The notes beneath the pieces were generated by a model. It searched no databases, had not been told where the DNA came from, and saw nothing but the letters and a program-made list of their open reading frames with translations. Shown in pieces: positions 1 to 10,090 of a stretch of 64,000 bases of DNA (position 1 is the first letter of the stretch; each line of letters starts with the position of its first letter). The position numbers were made by a program, and so were the translations under genes. Source of the DNA: Xanthobacteraceae bacterium (GTDB lineage: Bacteria > Pseudomonadota > Alphaproteobacteria > Rhizobiales > Xanthobacteraceae); assembly GCA_029266425.1 (NCBI GenBank), contig JAQSWY010000009.1, positions 1 to 64,000 of the forward strand, in the 5' to 3' direction.

Positions 1-70
1 GCGCGAGGCCGCTAGATAAAGGGAACGTCTAGAGCATGACGAGCGTTGCTTCCTCATGAGAGGATTGCAC

Positions 71-355
71 ATGCCAAAGTATACGTTCGAGATTGAAGGC
101 GAGAACGAGCGCCAGCATGTTTACATGGCCGACGATAAAGCTGCGTGGTCAGAGCTCGTGACTTGGGTGGGAGAACTTCTTCGCGACGTTGATGGAGAGC
201 TTTCGCCTCGAGCGGAGATCAAGTGCCGGATGGCAAGTGAGTCCGGCAAGTGCTTGGCGACACTGCACATCGATGCGAACTGGAATGCGAGCGATGACGT
301 GCAGCCAGGGACCGGCTTCAGTCGTCAGCATCAAACATCGCCCGGACACCAATAG
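71..355 (+). CDS. Small DUF6894-like protein
   Basis: A 94-residue protein of unknown function. It opens with MPKYTFEI and then has an acidic middle and a second strand-like segment (CLATLHID), the layout of the small DUF6894-type proteins common in Rhizobiales. The start at 71 is preferred over the in-frame ATG at 56 because AGAGGA at 59-64 lies six bases before it. The last 20 residues look unstructured. The family assignment is by pattern memory only, and no role can be inferred from the neighbours. Confidence 0.55.
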   Translation: MPKYTFEIEGENERQHVYMADDKAAWSELVTWVGELLRDVDGELSPRAEIKCRMASESGKCLATLHIDANWNASDDVQPGTGFSRQHQTSPGHQ

Positions 356-387
356 CGGCAGGCGCGGGCGCCTTCGCCCGACGTTTT

Positions 388-573
388 TCACTGCACCTTT
401 GGCGGTCCATCGTCGGTAAGCTCGGTCCAGATCGTGTATATGAAGTCCTCGAACGCCGAATTGCTCTCTTCAGGGTCGGGGAAGGCCTGCTGGATCACCG
501 CGGTGGCGACCATCGCGACGCGAAGCTTGAACTCCGAAATTGCTCCCACCGTCGTTCGCGACTGATCAGTCAA
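388..573 (-). CDS. Possible small hypothetical protein
   Basis: A 61-codon reading frame in the gap between two better supported genes. It starts with TTG, and I see no clear ribosome binding site. The middle (alternating hydrophobic residues followed by PDPEESNSAFEDF) looks protein-like rather than like a GC-rich shadow. I recognise no family. It may be a short real gene or chance. Confidence 0.3.
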   Translation of the reverse strand: MTDQSRTTVGAISEFKLRVAMVATAVIQQAFPDPEESNSAFEDFIYTIWTELTDDGPPKVQ

Positions 574-620
574 TCAAGCGCCGGCGCGGATGCCGCGCCG
601 GCGCGCTCCGTTCGAAAACC

Positions 621-2054
621 TTACTGAGCGCCCAGGATTGGAAGTGCCAGAATCTTGGTAACTGGCGGCGGATCCCATCGGCCCGTGAGCACCTCGGACT
701 TCGGACCGTAGAGCCGCATTGTCAGATTGAAGCCGCTCTTCGGGGCTGGAAGCCAATTGGCCTCCTTGTCCTTGCCTGGGCTCTCGTTCTGGAAATAGAG
801 GTCGAGCGAGCCGTCGGCATTGTACTTGAAGGGCATCCAGCTGCTCACGGCGAAGCGGTTGAGACTATTCGCGACCTGGAAGCCTTCAGGGTCATAGAGC
901 GTAACCGACCAGAAGGCGTTCACCGGCGGCAGGGCGCTCTTGTCGAAATGCATCGTGTACTTGTTCGCGCCGTCGAGCGGCCTGCCAGCTTCGTCGCCGA
1001 GATTGAGCGGGTAGACCGCATCCTCGGGCAGGTTCGCGCCGAGGCCCTGCTGCGCGACGATGGCGCGCTTGAGATAGTAATTCCCATAGACGCCCATCGT
1101 GTCGGTGTTCATCGACCAATGGTTTGCGACCCGAGCGAGCGTCGGGAGCTTCCATTCCATCAGCTTCTGCCCGGCCTCCGGCGCAGCTTCGAGGCCCTTC
1201 TTCACGGCTGGCGGGAGCTTCTCGAAATCGAGGCTCTGGCCCGGCACGATGCCGATGCGCTTCATCTGCGCGACGATCGGCTCGTCGGTGAGGTGGGGCG
1301 GATGGAGTTTCATCAGCTCGGCGGCGTAAGCAAAGTACTTGGCCGCCGGCATGGTGTCGGCCTGAACCTTCGGTGCGGTTTTCATGTCGACGCTTGGATC
1401 GATCTTCACCTCGACCGGCTTTGGCGTCTTTCCCCAGTCTGACAGCGCTGTGATTTTGTAGCCGGCCTGGATCTTGTGAACCGCGTCATAGTCTGGCGGC
1501 CCGTCCGTCTTCGTCCGGCCGATAACCCAGACATAGGGCGTCGGCGCGGTGATACGCGTCATTCCGTCAGGAACCGTCCCGTTCCATCCAGAAGGTGTGA
1601 TCAGAAAATTACCCGCTTGCGTGCCGGTCGTGCGCCATCCCGGGGATGCAAAGACATCCGTCCACATGTCGAGCATCGGCAGGAGATAGTAGCGTCCGCT
1701 GGTATCTGGCGCGGAGACCACCAGTGGTTCCTTGGTGAGATCGAGCCATGCAACGGAATAGAGCGTATCGAAGTTGACCCGCACGACTATTTTCAGATCA
1801 GCAGGGGGAAATGCCGGGACGTTCACGAATGTGTTCATCGGGCCTTTGGCGAACTCTTTCCCGGGTTCGACGTTCGTGGATTGCTTTCGCGTGATGTCCA
1901 TCGAGACCAGCGGGTAGAAGTAGATGTAGGCATCGACGCCGATGGCGTGGGCCTCGGCCTCCGTAATCGCCGGCGGCACGCTTTGTGCGATCGCACCTTG
2001 CGTCAGCGCTGGGCTTAAAAGAAGACTCAAAGACAGTAAAATGGCGTTCCTCAT
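621..2054 (-). CDS. Exported DUF1254/DUF1214 domain protein
   Basis: A 477-residue protein with a cleavable signal peptide (MRNAILLSLSLLLSPALTQG, then a likely AIAQS cleavage region), so it should act in the periplasm. The N-terminal half carries the DUF1254 pattern (AYIYFYPL, then NFDTLYSVAWLDL and GRYYLLPMLDMWTDVFASPG). The C-terminal part carries DUF1214 (NKYTMHFDKSALPPVNAFWS, then LYDPEGF). Proteins with this pair of domains are widespread in alphaproteobacteria and have no settled biochemical role. The gene stands alone, and its length matches the family. Confidence 0.85.
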   Translation of the reverse strand: MRNAILLSLSLLLSPALTQGAIAQSVPPAITEAEAHAIGVDAYIYFYPLVSMDITRKQSTNVEPGKEFAKGPMNTFVNVPAFPPADLKIVVRVNFDTLYSVAWLDLTKEPLVVSAPDTSGRYYLLPMLDMWTDVFASPGWRTTGTQAGNFLITPSGWNGTVPDGMTRITAPTPYVWVIGRTKTDGPPDYDAVHKIQAGYKITALSDWGKTPKPVEVKIDPSVDMKTAPKVQADTMPAAKYFAYAAELMKLHPPHLTDEPIVAQMKRIGIVPGQSLDFEKLPPAVKKGLEAAPEAGQKLMEWKLPTLARVANHWSMNTDTMGVYGNYYLKRAIVAQQGLGANLPEDAVYPLNLGDEAGRPLDGANKYTMHFDKSALPPVNAFWSVTLYDPEGFQVANSLNRFAVSSWMPFKYNADGSLDLYFQNESPGKDKEANWLPAPKSGFNLTMRLYGPKSEVLTGRWDPPPVTKILALPILGAQ

Positions 2055-2184
2055 GTCGGCCTCTCATTGTAGTGGGTCCGATTGCGCGCCAATTGAGACG
2101 CCGCCGACGCCGGCCGATCATACCGCACGGTCGTGAGGGCAGGCCGCGAGCTAAGCAGTGCCGTTCAGTTCGGTCAACGTGTGA

Positions 2185-2292
2185 CTCGGAAAGCCGAGAA
2201 GGCGGCTCGCGACACGCTACGACAAGTCGGCAGAAAACTACCTTGCCGCTGTCAAACTCGTCGCTATCAGCATTTGGCTACGCAGTAATGAA
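2185..2292 (+). mobile_element. IS5-family transposase C-terminal remnant
   Basis: Reading the frame with codon TAC at 2218 gives ATRYDKSAENYLAAVKLV followed by AISIWLRSNES. This closely follows the C-terminal helix of IS5-family DDE transposases (typically TRYDK..., then ...WLR). The frame is closed by TGA at 2182-2184, so only about 36 codons survive. No terminal repeats or other transposase parts were found. It is a dead insertion-sequence scar between the DUF1254 gene and the ligase gene. Confidence 0.65.
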
Positions 2293-2311
2293 TCTACGGC
2301 CTATCATCGCC

Positions 2312-3277
2312 TCACGGCATCTCGGCGCCGAGCACCATGACCTCGCTCTGGTCCGCCTTCTCGCGCAGCCCCTTGTAGGAGGGATGACGCAGCTTCGGCT
2401 CGTCGGTCCAGCCGCGGAACTCGATCTCAGCGACGAGTTGCGGCTCGACGAACACCGCGCGCTTGCGCCGTAGCTTGACCGGCGGCTTCGTGGTGCGGAT
2501 CGCGTCGAGTTTCTTCTTCAATGCGCCGAGTTCGTCGCGGGTGAAGCCGGTGCCGACGCCGCCGACATAGACCAGATGGCCGCCGCGCCTAGCGCCGAGC
2601 TGCAGCCGGCCGATCACACCGCGCATCTTGTCGGAGAGCTCATAGCCGACGATGGCGAAGCTATCGCTCTGCACGCACTTGGCCTTGATCCAGTCGCCGA
2701 GCCGGCCGGAGCGGTAGGGCTTGTCGCGGCGCTTGCCGATGATGCCCTCGAGGCCGAGCTTGCAGGCGTGGTGAAGCAGCACCTTGCCGTCGCCCTCGAA
2801 CTCCTCTGAAAGCCGAATGAGGCCATCCTGGCCCGGCACGATGGTCTCAAGGAGCCGCCGGCGTTCGGAGAGCGGCTCGCGCGTCAGGTCTCGGCCGTCG
2901 AGATACAGCAGATCGAACGCATAGAAGATCGCCTCGCGGGTGAAGCGCTTGCCGCCGCGGCGGCCGAGCGCCTTCTGCAGCCGGCGGCCCTGCTCGTCCA
3001 GCACCACGGCCTCGCCGTCGAGGATCATGGTCGACGGGCCCCGTTTGCGGGCGGCCTCGGCGAGGTGCGCAAAGCGCGTCGTCCAATCATGTCCGCCGCG
3101 GGTGATCACCCGAACACCGCCGGGCTCGACATGGATCGCCGGGCGGTAACCATCCCACTTGATCTCGAATGCCCATGCCGGGCCGACTGGCGGCTTCGAG
3201 ACGAGGAGAGCAAGGCAGGGCTCGATGCGCTCGGGCATCGGGTCCGCGGCGACGGCTTTCCGTTTCCGCGCGACCAT
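2312..3277 (-). CDS. Stand-alone LigD-type ATP-dependent DNA ligase
   Basis: A 321-residue ATP-dependent ligase of the LigD ligase-domain type, which seals breaks in bacterial end joining. The adenylation motif EIKWDGYR gives the nucleotidyl lysine at about residue 40. Later motifs include ILDGEAVVLD, FYAFDLLYLDGRDL, EGIIGKR and DWIKAKC, and the OB-fold part ends in AEIEFRGWT. There is no polymerase or phosphoesterase domain, and no ku gene lies nearby. After DGEAVVLDEQGR the usual short S/D-F segment before LQKALG seems to be missing, an in-frame deletion of about four residues. ATG at 3277 was chosen; TTG at 3289 is also possible. Confidence 0.85.
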   Translation of the reverse strand: MVARKRKAVAADPMPERIEPCLALLVSKPPVGPAWAFEIKWDGYRPAIHVEPGGVRVITRGGHDWTTRFAHLAEAARKRGPSTMILDGEAVVLDEQGRRLQKALGRRGGKRFTREAIFYAFDLLYLDGRDLTREPLSERRRLLETIVPGQDGLIRLSEEFEGDGKVLLHHACKLGLEGIIGKRRDKPYRSGRLGDWIKAKCVQSDSFAIVGYELSDKMRGVIGRLQLGARRGGHLVYVGGVGTGFTRDELGALKKKLDAIRTTKPPVKLRRKRAVFVEPQLVAEIEFRGWTDEPKLRHPSYKGLREKADQSEVMVLGAEMP

Positions 3278-3460
3278 GGCGGGACTCAACTCGGCCGGGC
3301 CGCCGGGTTCGGTGCCGATCGCCCTTCAGGAGAACAAGCCGTGATTCCGCGTGTCAGATACGTGCCGCAATAGGCGCATGTTCATGCACCGTTCTGCACG
3401 ATGCGCGCGGCGTCGATTTTCGCCGGCTACGCCTAAGCAATTGTGATTACAGAAATAAAC

Positions 3461-3535
<75 letters not shown>

Positions 3536-3658
3536 GCCGTTGCACGGGAGACAAGGCTCACCGAAGCGGGGCGACGTTTGCCACAGCGACGGCATGTGTG
3601 CAAGCGTCCGCGATGCGGGAGTGGAAAAACTGCAGCACGAGGGTATATGTTTCCAGCC

Positions 3659-3898
3659 ATGAGCCGCGCTCCCGATAGCCACATCCCCGATAGCCGCACC
3701 CCCGATCCCGAAGCCAGCCGGGCCGACCGCCTCGCCGCGGCGCTGCGCGAGAACCTCAGGCGGCGCAAGGCGCAGGCCAAGGGGCGCGTTGCCGAAGAGC
3801 GCTCCGCTGTTGCCGGAACGACACCGGCGGGGGATAGCGCCGATCCTGCGGTAGCCGGGGAGGCCGGCCGCGTTGCCGGGTCCTCCGACAAGCGCTAG
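3659..3898 (+). CDS. Small conserved basic protein upstream of murA
   Basis: A 79-residue protein whose recognisable core is RADRLAAALRENLRRRKAQA, a short amphipathic and strongly basic helix. Small proteins with this AL-REN-L-RRKAQ core commonly sit just before murA in Rhizobiales. Their function is unknown, and the basic helix suggests nucleic-acid or ribosome contact (inference). The flanks are low-complexity, with PDS/PDP repeats at the N terminus and an Ala/Gly-rich C terminus. A second ATG at 3647 is in frame. It probably leads the housekeeping operon that follows. Confidence 0.75.
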   Translation: MSRAPDSHIPDSRTPDPEASRADRLAAALRENLRRRKAQAKGRVAEERSAVAGTTPAGDSADPAVAGEAGRVAGSSDKR

Positions 3899-4010
3899 AC
3901 GATAAGGTTTGGGGTGTGGGGCTGCGCTTCTCGCGGCTCTCGCCTTTATGCATGCCGGTATCCCGGGCGGCCTGTCGCCGGCCCGCGGCTTTCAGGAGGC
4001 GTTGAGCACG

Positions 4011-5300
4011 ATGGACCGCATCCGCATCGTCGGCGGCAACCCGCTCGCAGGCAATATCCCGATTTCCGGCGCCAAGAACGCCGCGCTGCCGCTGATGATC
4101 GCCGGTCTCCTCACCGAGGAGAAGCTGATCCTCGAGAACGTGCCGCGCCTCGCCGACGTCGTCCAGCTGCAGCGCATCCTCGGCAATCACGGCATCGACA
4201 TCACCGTGAACGGCAAGCGCAGGGGCGACGACGCCTATGCCGGCCAGACCATGGAGATCGACGCCCGCGTCATCGTCGACACCACCGCGCCTTATGAGCT
4301 GGTCTCGAAGATGCGCGCGAGCTTCTGGGTCATCGGCCCGCTGGTCGCCCGCATGGGCGAGGCGCGGGTCTCGCTTCCGGGCGGCTGCGCCATCGGCACG
4401 CGCCCTGTCGACTTCCACCTCGATGCGCTGCGCGCACTCGGCGCGGAGATCGAGATCGACGGCGGCTATGTCGTCGCCCGGGCGCCGAAGGGGCTGAAGG
4501 GCGCGCGCATCGACTTTCCCAGGGTCTCGGTCGGCGCCACCCACACCGCGATCATGGCGGCGAGCCTCGCCGACGGCGAGACGATCATCGAGAACGCCGC
4601 GCGCGAGCCGGAGATCGTCGATGTCGCCGACTGCATCAATGCCATGGGCGGGCGGATCGAGGGGCAGGGCACCGCGACCATCCGCATCGTCGGCGTGCCG
4701 CGGCTGAAGGGCGCCCGCCATCCCGTGCTGCCGGACCGCATCGAGACCGGCACCTATGCCATGGCGGTGGCGATGACCGGGGGCGACGTCATGCTCTCCG
4801 GCGCCCGTGCCGACCTGCTCGACACGGCGCTCGACACGCTGCGCGAAGCCGGCGCCGAAATAACCGTTTCCAATGAAGGACTGAGGGTGAAGCGCAACGG
4901 CGCCGGGCTCTCGCCGGTGGCGGTGACCACCGAACCCTTCCCGGGCTTTCCGACCGACCTCCAGGCGCAGCTCATGGCGCTGACCACCAGGGCCAAAGGC
5001 ACCTCGCGCATCACCGAGACCATCTTCGAGAACCGCTTCATGCATGTGCAGGAGCTGGCCCGGCTCGGCGCCCGCATCCACCTCGATGGCCAGAACGCCA
5101 CCATCGAGGGGGTCGAGCGGCTCACCGGCGCCCCGGTGATGGCGACGGACCTGCGTGCCTCGGTGTCGCTGGTGATCGGCGCGCTCGCTGCGGAAGGCGA
5201 GAGCATGATCCACCGCGTCTATCATCTCGACCGCGGCTTCGAGCGGCTGGAGGAGAAGCTCTCCGCCTGCGGCGCCGAGATCGAGCGCATCTCCGGCTGA
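4011..5300 (+). CDS. murA: UDP-N-acetylglucosamine 1-carboxyvinyltransferase MurA
   Basis: A 429-residue enzyme that transfers enolpyruvate from PEP to UDP-GlcNAc, the first committed cytoplasmic step of peptidoglycan synthesis. The start MDRIRIVGG is preceded by AGGAGG at 3994-3999. The N terminus has [11 protein letters not shown]. The catalytic loop [10 protein letters not shown] places the active-site cysteine at residue 126, equivalent to Cys115 of E. coli, which also predicts fosfomycin sensitivity of this copy. FPTDLQAQ and [10 protein letters not shown] are further family motifs. Length and order (before DUF2948 and hisD) are standard for this lineage. Confidence 0.98.
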   Translation: MDRIRIVGGNPLAGNIPISGAKNAALPLMIAGLLTEEKLILENVPRLADVVQLQRILGNHGIDITVNGKRRGDDAYAGQTMEIDARVIVDTTAPYELVSKMRASFWVIGPLVARMGEARVSLPGGCAIGTRPVDFHLDALRALGAEIEIDGGYVVARAPKGLKGARIDFPRVSVGATHTAIMAASLADGETIIENAAREPEIVDVADCINAMGGRIEGQGTATIRIVGVPRLKGARHPVLPDRIETGTYAMAVAMTGGDVMLSGARADLLDTALDTLREAGAEITVSNEGLRVKRNGAGLSPVAVTTEPFPGFPTDLQAQLMALTTRAKGTSRITETIFENRFMHVQELARLGARIHLDGQNATIEGVERLTGAPVMATDLRASVSLVIGALAAEGESMIHRVYHLDRGFERLEEKLSACGAEIERISG

Positions 5301-5400
5301 TGCCTCACGGCGGCGCCTTCCGCCCCTTGCGGCAGGACGCCGCCGTTGCCATCTGCGCGAGCATGGATGCGGCGCGGGGACAGCAGTGGAGTAGACCGAC

Positions 5401-5889
5401 ATGGGCGGCGTTAAACTTATAGCGCTCGACGGCGAGGACCTCGCCGTGATGTCCGCGCATTTGCAGGATGCCGTCATCACAGTTGGCGACATGGCGTACC
5501 TCCCGCGCGAGCGCCGCTTCGCGCTGCTCGCCAATCGCTTCGACTGGGAGGCCGCAGTGAAGGCGGAGGCGATGCTCGGGCTGGTGCCTGCCTCCGGTGC
5601 CGTCGATGGTGCTCCGGTCAAGGGACCTTGCGTGCGCCGACGCGCCGGCATGCATTTCGAGCGGGTGCTGAGCGCCAAGGTGCGCGGCATCGACCTCAAG
5701 CAGAAGCAGGCGGTTCTGAACCTCCTGGCGCTCACCTTCGACGAGACCGACGCGCCTTCCGGCGTCGTCACCTTCATGTTCTCCGGTGGCGGCGAATTGC
5801 AGCTCACCGTCGAGTGCATGGAAGTCGGGCTCGAGGATCTCGGCCCGGCCTGGGACGCCAAGGGCACGCCCTGCCACGACGCGGCGTAG
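5401..5889 (+). CDS. DUF2948 family protein
   Basis: A 162-residue cytoplasmic protein of the DUF2948 family. Signature stretches are LIALDGEDLAVMSAHLQDAV near the N terminus and FMFSGGGELQLTVECMEVGL near the C terminus. Members are almost always found between murA and hisD in Rhizobiales, as here. The biochemical role is unknown. It follows murA by 100 bases, probably in the same transcription unit. Confidence 0.9.
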   Translation: MGGVKLIALDGEDLAVMSAHLQDAVITVGDMAYLPRERRFALLANRFDWEAAVKAEAMLGLVPASGAVDGAPVKGPCVRRRAGMHFERVLSAKVRGIDLKQKQAVLNLLALTFDETDAPSGVVTFMFSGGGELQLTVECMEVGLEDLGPAWDAKGTPCHDAA

Positions 5890-5910
5890 TGACGACGCGC
5901 TTCATGCCCT

Positions 5911-6004
5911 CGTCATCCCGGAATGGCCGTCAGGCCGTATCCGGGATCGCGTGACGCGCTGCACTTTCCCGCGCTCCCAGCTCTTCGCTGCGGCCGGGAC
6001 GACG
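5911..6004. repeat. REP-like palindromic intergenic repeat
   Basis: The gap before hisD begins a repeat with CGTCATCCCGG (5911-5921) and ends it with CCGGGACGACG (5994-6004), near-inverted copies of each other. Between them lie nested shorter palindromes around CGTATCCGGGATCG. This bordering pattern is typical of short mosaic intergenic repeats in Rhizobiales. Confidence 0.65.
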
Positions 6005-6084
6005 ACGTCGGGACGCCGCTCGCTCTTGTATTCCGAGGGCTCGATTGCGATAGGACAGTCGGACCTATCCGACTGGAACCCGAC

Positions 6085-7377
<1,293 letters not shown>

Positions 7378-7388
7378 CGGATGCATTG

Positions 7389-7886
7389 ATGGCCGAGGGC
7401 GATGATCCGCATCATTCGACGCGCCGCCTCGCCGCGGTGACGCTGGACGAGGCATCGATCGGCCATGCCTCCCGCGATATCGAGCACGAGCGCGCCATCG
7501 CCATCTACGACCTCGTCGAGGAGAACAGCTTCTGCCCGATCGGCGATCCCGAACCCGGGCCCTATCTCCTCGCCATCGCGCTTGCCGACAACCGGCTGGT
7601 GCTGGAGATCACCCGCGAGGATGGTGCGCCGGTCGTCACCCACCATCTCTCGCTCAGCCCGCTGCGCAAGGTGGTGAAGGACTATTTCCTGGTCTGTGAG
7701 AGCTATTACGCCGCCATCCGGACCTCGAGCCCGTCCAAGATCGAGGCGATCGATATGGGCCGGCGCGGCCTGCACAATGAGGGCTCCGAGGTCCTGCGCG
7801 AGCGGCTGCAGGACAAGATCGAGGTCGATCACAGCACCGCCCGGCGGCTCTTCACGCTGGTCTGCGCGCTGCACTGGAAGGGCTGA
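7389..7886 (+). CDS. UPF0262 family protein
   Basis: A 165-residue UPF0262 protein of unknown function. The family core is visible as [17 protein letters not shown], then [19 protein letters not shown] and [15 protein letters not shown]. The ATG at 7389 overlaps an in-frame TTG at 7386. It sits between hisD and the phosphatase gene in the conserved block, and its stop is one base before the next start, which suggests translational coupling. Confidence 0.93.
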   Translation: MAEGDDPHHSTRRLAAVTLDEASIGHASRDIEHERAIAIYDLVEENSFCPIGDPEPGPYLLAIALADNRLVLEITREDGAPVVTHHLSLSPLRKVVKDYFLVCESYYAAIRTSSPSKIEAIDMGRRGLHNEGSEVLRERLQDKIEVDHSTARRLFTLVCALHWKG

Positions 7887-7887
7887 G

Positions 7888-8361
7888 ATGGAACCGGCCC
7901 CCATCCTTCCCCGCGCGGTACCGCGTACGGAGCGCCCGCAATCCGTACTCTTCATGTGCGGGCAGAACAGCGTCCGCTCGCCGCTTGCCGCAACGCTGGC
8001 GAAGCACCTGTTCGGCCGCTCGCTCTATGTCGGCTCGGCCGGCGTGATGAAGGGCGAGGTCGACCCTTTCGTCGCCGCCGTGCTCGACGAGATCGGGCTC
8101 GAGAACCGCAGGCACCGCCCGCAGACGCTGGAGGAGCTGGAGGAGAATGAGGGGCTCGGCTTCGACCTCGTCATCACCTTGTCGCCGGATGCCCATCACC
8201 GTGCGCTGGAGCTCACCCGCACCAACGCCATCGCCATCGAATATTGGCCGACGCCGGACCCGACGCTGGCGATCGGAAACCGCGAACAGCAACTCGACGC
8301 CTATCGCGCGGTGCGCGACGAGCTGGAGATGCGCATCCGCGCCCGATTCCGTGCACGTTGA
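7888..8361 (+). CDS. Low-molecular-weight phosphotyrosine phosphatase family protein
   Basis: A 157-residue LMW-PTP/arsenate-reductase-fold protein. The P-loop CGQNSVR (CX5R) puts the catalytic cysteine at residue 24 and arginine at residue 30. The conserved aspartate loop appears as WPTPDPT. The fold also includes ArsC-type arsenate reductases, and nothing here separates them, although the housekeeping context favours a phosphatase. In many relatives infA follows this gene. Here an inverted repeat follows and no infA reading frame is present. Confidence 0.85.
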   Translation: MEPAPILPRAVPRTERPQSVLFMCGQNSVRSPLAATLAKHLFGRSLYVGSAGVMKGEVDPFVAAVLDEIGLENRRHRPQTLEELEENEGLGFDLVITLSPDAHHRALELTRTNAIAIEYWPTPDPTLAIGNREQQLDAYRAVRDELEMRIRARFRAR

Positions 8362-8384
8362 AGGCAAGGTTCATCCCCTGATGG

Positions 8385-8469
8385 CCGTCACGCCCGGGCT
8401 TATCCCGGTCATCCACGACCCTGACGGGGGGTTAGCCGTGGATGGCCGGGACAAGCCCAGCCATGACGG
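8385..8469. repeat. Large inverted intergenic repeat (REP/RIME-like)
   Basis: The arms at 8385-8417 and 8437-8469 are near-perfect inverted copies: CCGTCA...CCGGTCATCCACG against CGTGGATGGCCGGG...TGACGG, with a 19-base loop. This palindromic family is common between genes in Rhizobiales. It lies exactly where infA is expected. Confidence 0.75.
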
Positions 8470-8611
8470 AGGAAATGGCGGCTCGTAGTTCCGGCGCGGA
8501 ATTATGCCCAGCGGCCATCGGCAGGACCCGTTCACAGCCGCACGTCTTTCCATTAGCTTGCCCGCGCATTCGCATGCCGCCGGACCCTCCGGCGGAACAA
8601 GGAGCTCCCGC

Positions 8612-9235
8612 GTGAACGGCCGCCCGACCCTGGTGCTGGCCTCGGGCTCGCCGCGCCGCCTCGCGCTGCTTGCCCAGGCCGGCCTCGAACCCGATGCGCT
8701 CATGCCTGCCGAGATCGACGAGACGCCGGAGCGCGGCGAGCTGCCGCGCCGGCTCGCTCTGCGGCTCGCCAAGGAGAAGGCGCAGGCGGCGCAGACGCGG
8801 CGCGAGGCCAGCGGCGAATTCGCCGGCGCCTATCTCCTCGCCGCCGACACCGTGGTCGCGGTCGGCCGCCGCATCTTGCCGAAGCCGGAGATCACGGAGG
8901 AGGCGGCGGATTGCCTGCGCCTGCTGTCCGGCCGCGCCCACCGCGTCTATTCCGGCGTGGCGCTGGTGACGCCGAAGGGCGCGCTGCGCTCGCGCCTGGT
9001 CGAGACGAGGGTGCGCTTCAAGCGACTGTCGCGCGAGGATATCGACGCCTATCTCGCCTCGGGTGAATGGCGCGGCAAGGCCGGCGGCTATGCGGTGCAG
9101 GGCTTTGCCGCCACTTTCGTGGTCAAGCTGGTCGGCTCCTACACCAATGTGGTCGGCCTGCCGCTCACCGAGACCGTCGCGCTGCTCGCCGGTGAGGGCT
9201 ATCCGATCCGCTACAGCTGGACCAACCCGGCATGA
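8612..9235 (+). CDS. maf: Maf-like nucleoside triphosphate pyrophosphatase
   Basis: A 207-residue Maf/YhdE-family house-cleaning enzyme that hydrolyses non-canonical or excess nucleoside triphosphates (dTTP/UTP type) to monophosphates. The N terminus carries [17 protein letters not shown], the Maf signature. [13 protein letters not shown] holds the catalytic aspartate, and [15 protein letters not shown] is the C-terminal motif. The GTG at 8612 is preceded by AAGGAG at 8599-8604. It is followed by yacG, the conserved partner order. Confidence 0.93.
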   Translation: MNGRPTLVLASGSPRRLALLAQAGLEPDALMPAEIDETPERGELPRRLALRLAKEKAQAAQTRREASGEFAGAYLLAADTVVAVGRRILPKPEITEEAADCLRLLSGRAHRVYSGVALVTPKGALRSRLVETRVRFKRLSREDIDAYLASGEWRGKAGGYAVQGFAATFVVKLVGSYTNVVGLPLTETVALLAGEGYPIRYSWTNPA

Positions 9236-9257
9236 GGCGGCGCGCAAGGAGCGCTTC

Positions 9258-9470
9258 ATGAGCGAGCCCGCAAAATCCACCCCCGAGAAGCCGTGCCCGA
9301 TCTGCGGCAAGCCCGCGGTCGAGAAGTATCGCCCGTTCTGCTCCTCGCGCTGCGCCGACATCGACCTGCATCGCTGGCTGAGCGGCAGCTACGCGATTCC
9401 TGCGGCCGAGGACGACGACGAGGATGGCGACGCGCCGCCGCTCGCCCCCGACCCGCCCCGGCGTGGTTGA
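9258..9470 (+). CDS. yacG: DNA gyrase inhibitor YacG
   Basis: A 70-residue zinc protein. The knuckles CPICGK (near residue 13) and CSSRCADIDLHRWLSG (near residue 30) give the CX2C...CX3C set of the YacG family, which binds and inhibits GyrB. The acidic tail EDDDEDGD is usual. AAGGAG lies at 9246-9251. It is the last protein gene before tRNA-Phe, the usual arrangement in this lineage. Confidence 0.95.
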   Translation: MSEPAKSTPEKPCPICGKPAVEKYRPFCSSRCADIDLHRWLSGSYAIPAAEDDDEDGDAPPLAPDPPRRG

Positions 9471-9527
9471 GGTCTTCCAACGGCCCGGTCCTCAAAGCCT
9501 GACCGAGAATTCGTTCGCGACGTCGTC

Positions 9528-9554
9528 CGAGGTGCCCGGCAAAGCCGGGCCTCG
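9528..9554. repeat. Hairpin downstream of yacG
   Basis: Arms CGAGG-CCCGGC and GCCGGGC-TCG around an AAA loop, with a two-base bulge. There is no T-run, so it may be a repeat fragment or a factor-dependent 3' structure rather than an intrinsic terminator. The rest of the 343-base gap 9471-9813 holds no gene that I can see. Confidence 0.45.
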
Positions 9555-9813
9555 ACGGATGTCCATTTCCGATGAACGCCTTCCGCTTCGATACCCTTCG
9601 AGGTGCGCTGCGCCCGCACTCTGGATGACGCGGTTCGATCCGGGTCGGCCTCTGAGATGCGCGTGAAGCGAGCTTCGAACGACACTGGGGCCGAGCGCGG
9701 GGCAGAAGCGTCTGGGGAAGGCTGCCATTTTCCGCTTTGCGCCGTATGGACAGAGCGGAAGCGAGACTCTATAACCCGCCCGCTCCGCACGGCCTGAGGC
9801 CGTTGCCGGCTAC

Positions 9814-9889
9814 GCCCAGGTAGCTCAGTTGGTAGAGCATGCGACTGAAAATCGCAGTGTCGGTGGTTCGATTCCGCCCCTGGGCACCA
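9814..9889 (+). tRNA. tRNA-Phe (anticodon GAA), integration target
   Basis: A complete 76-nt tRNA with encoded CCA. The acceptor is GCCCAGG/CCTGGGC, the anticodon stem TGCGA/TCGCA encloses CTGAAAA (anticodon GAA), and the T-arm is CGGTG-GTTCGAT. Its 3' end forms the left copy of the repeat that bounds the genomic island. Confidence 0.97.
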
Positions 9890-9905
9890 TTACCTCCCTA
9901 TCAGG
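9875..9905 (+). other. attL-like direct repeat at tRNA-Phe 3' end
   Basis: A 31-base sequence running from CGCCCCTGGG in the tRNA T-arm/acceptor through CCA into TTACCTCCCTATCAGG. The same sequence, lacking one G, recurs in direct orientation at 55662-55691. A tyrosine integrase gene starts about 185 bases to the right, as expected for an attachment site. Confidence 0.85.
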
Positions 9906-10090
9906 CCGGATCAGAGTGTCTCATATAGCATCATATCCACTTGATTTCACTAGATAAATTCTCGCGTAATCGTCTCCGACCGTATCATTTCGGCTCACGT
10001 TCGATCACCGCATCTCACGAATTTGTTGGCCTTGCTGTTGGCTCCGACCTGCGCTTTGTTGGCCTCGAAGCCAACGGGGCGGGGCGAATC

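Noticed and set aside
3756-5867. A 703-codon open frame on the minus strand across murA
   Set aside because: It is antisense to the unmistakable murA and DUF2948 genes, and its composition (Arg/His/Asp/Gly-rich) is that of a GC-rich shadow frame.
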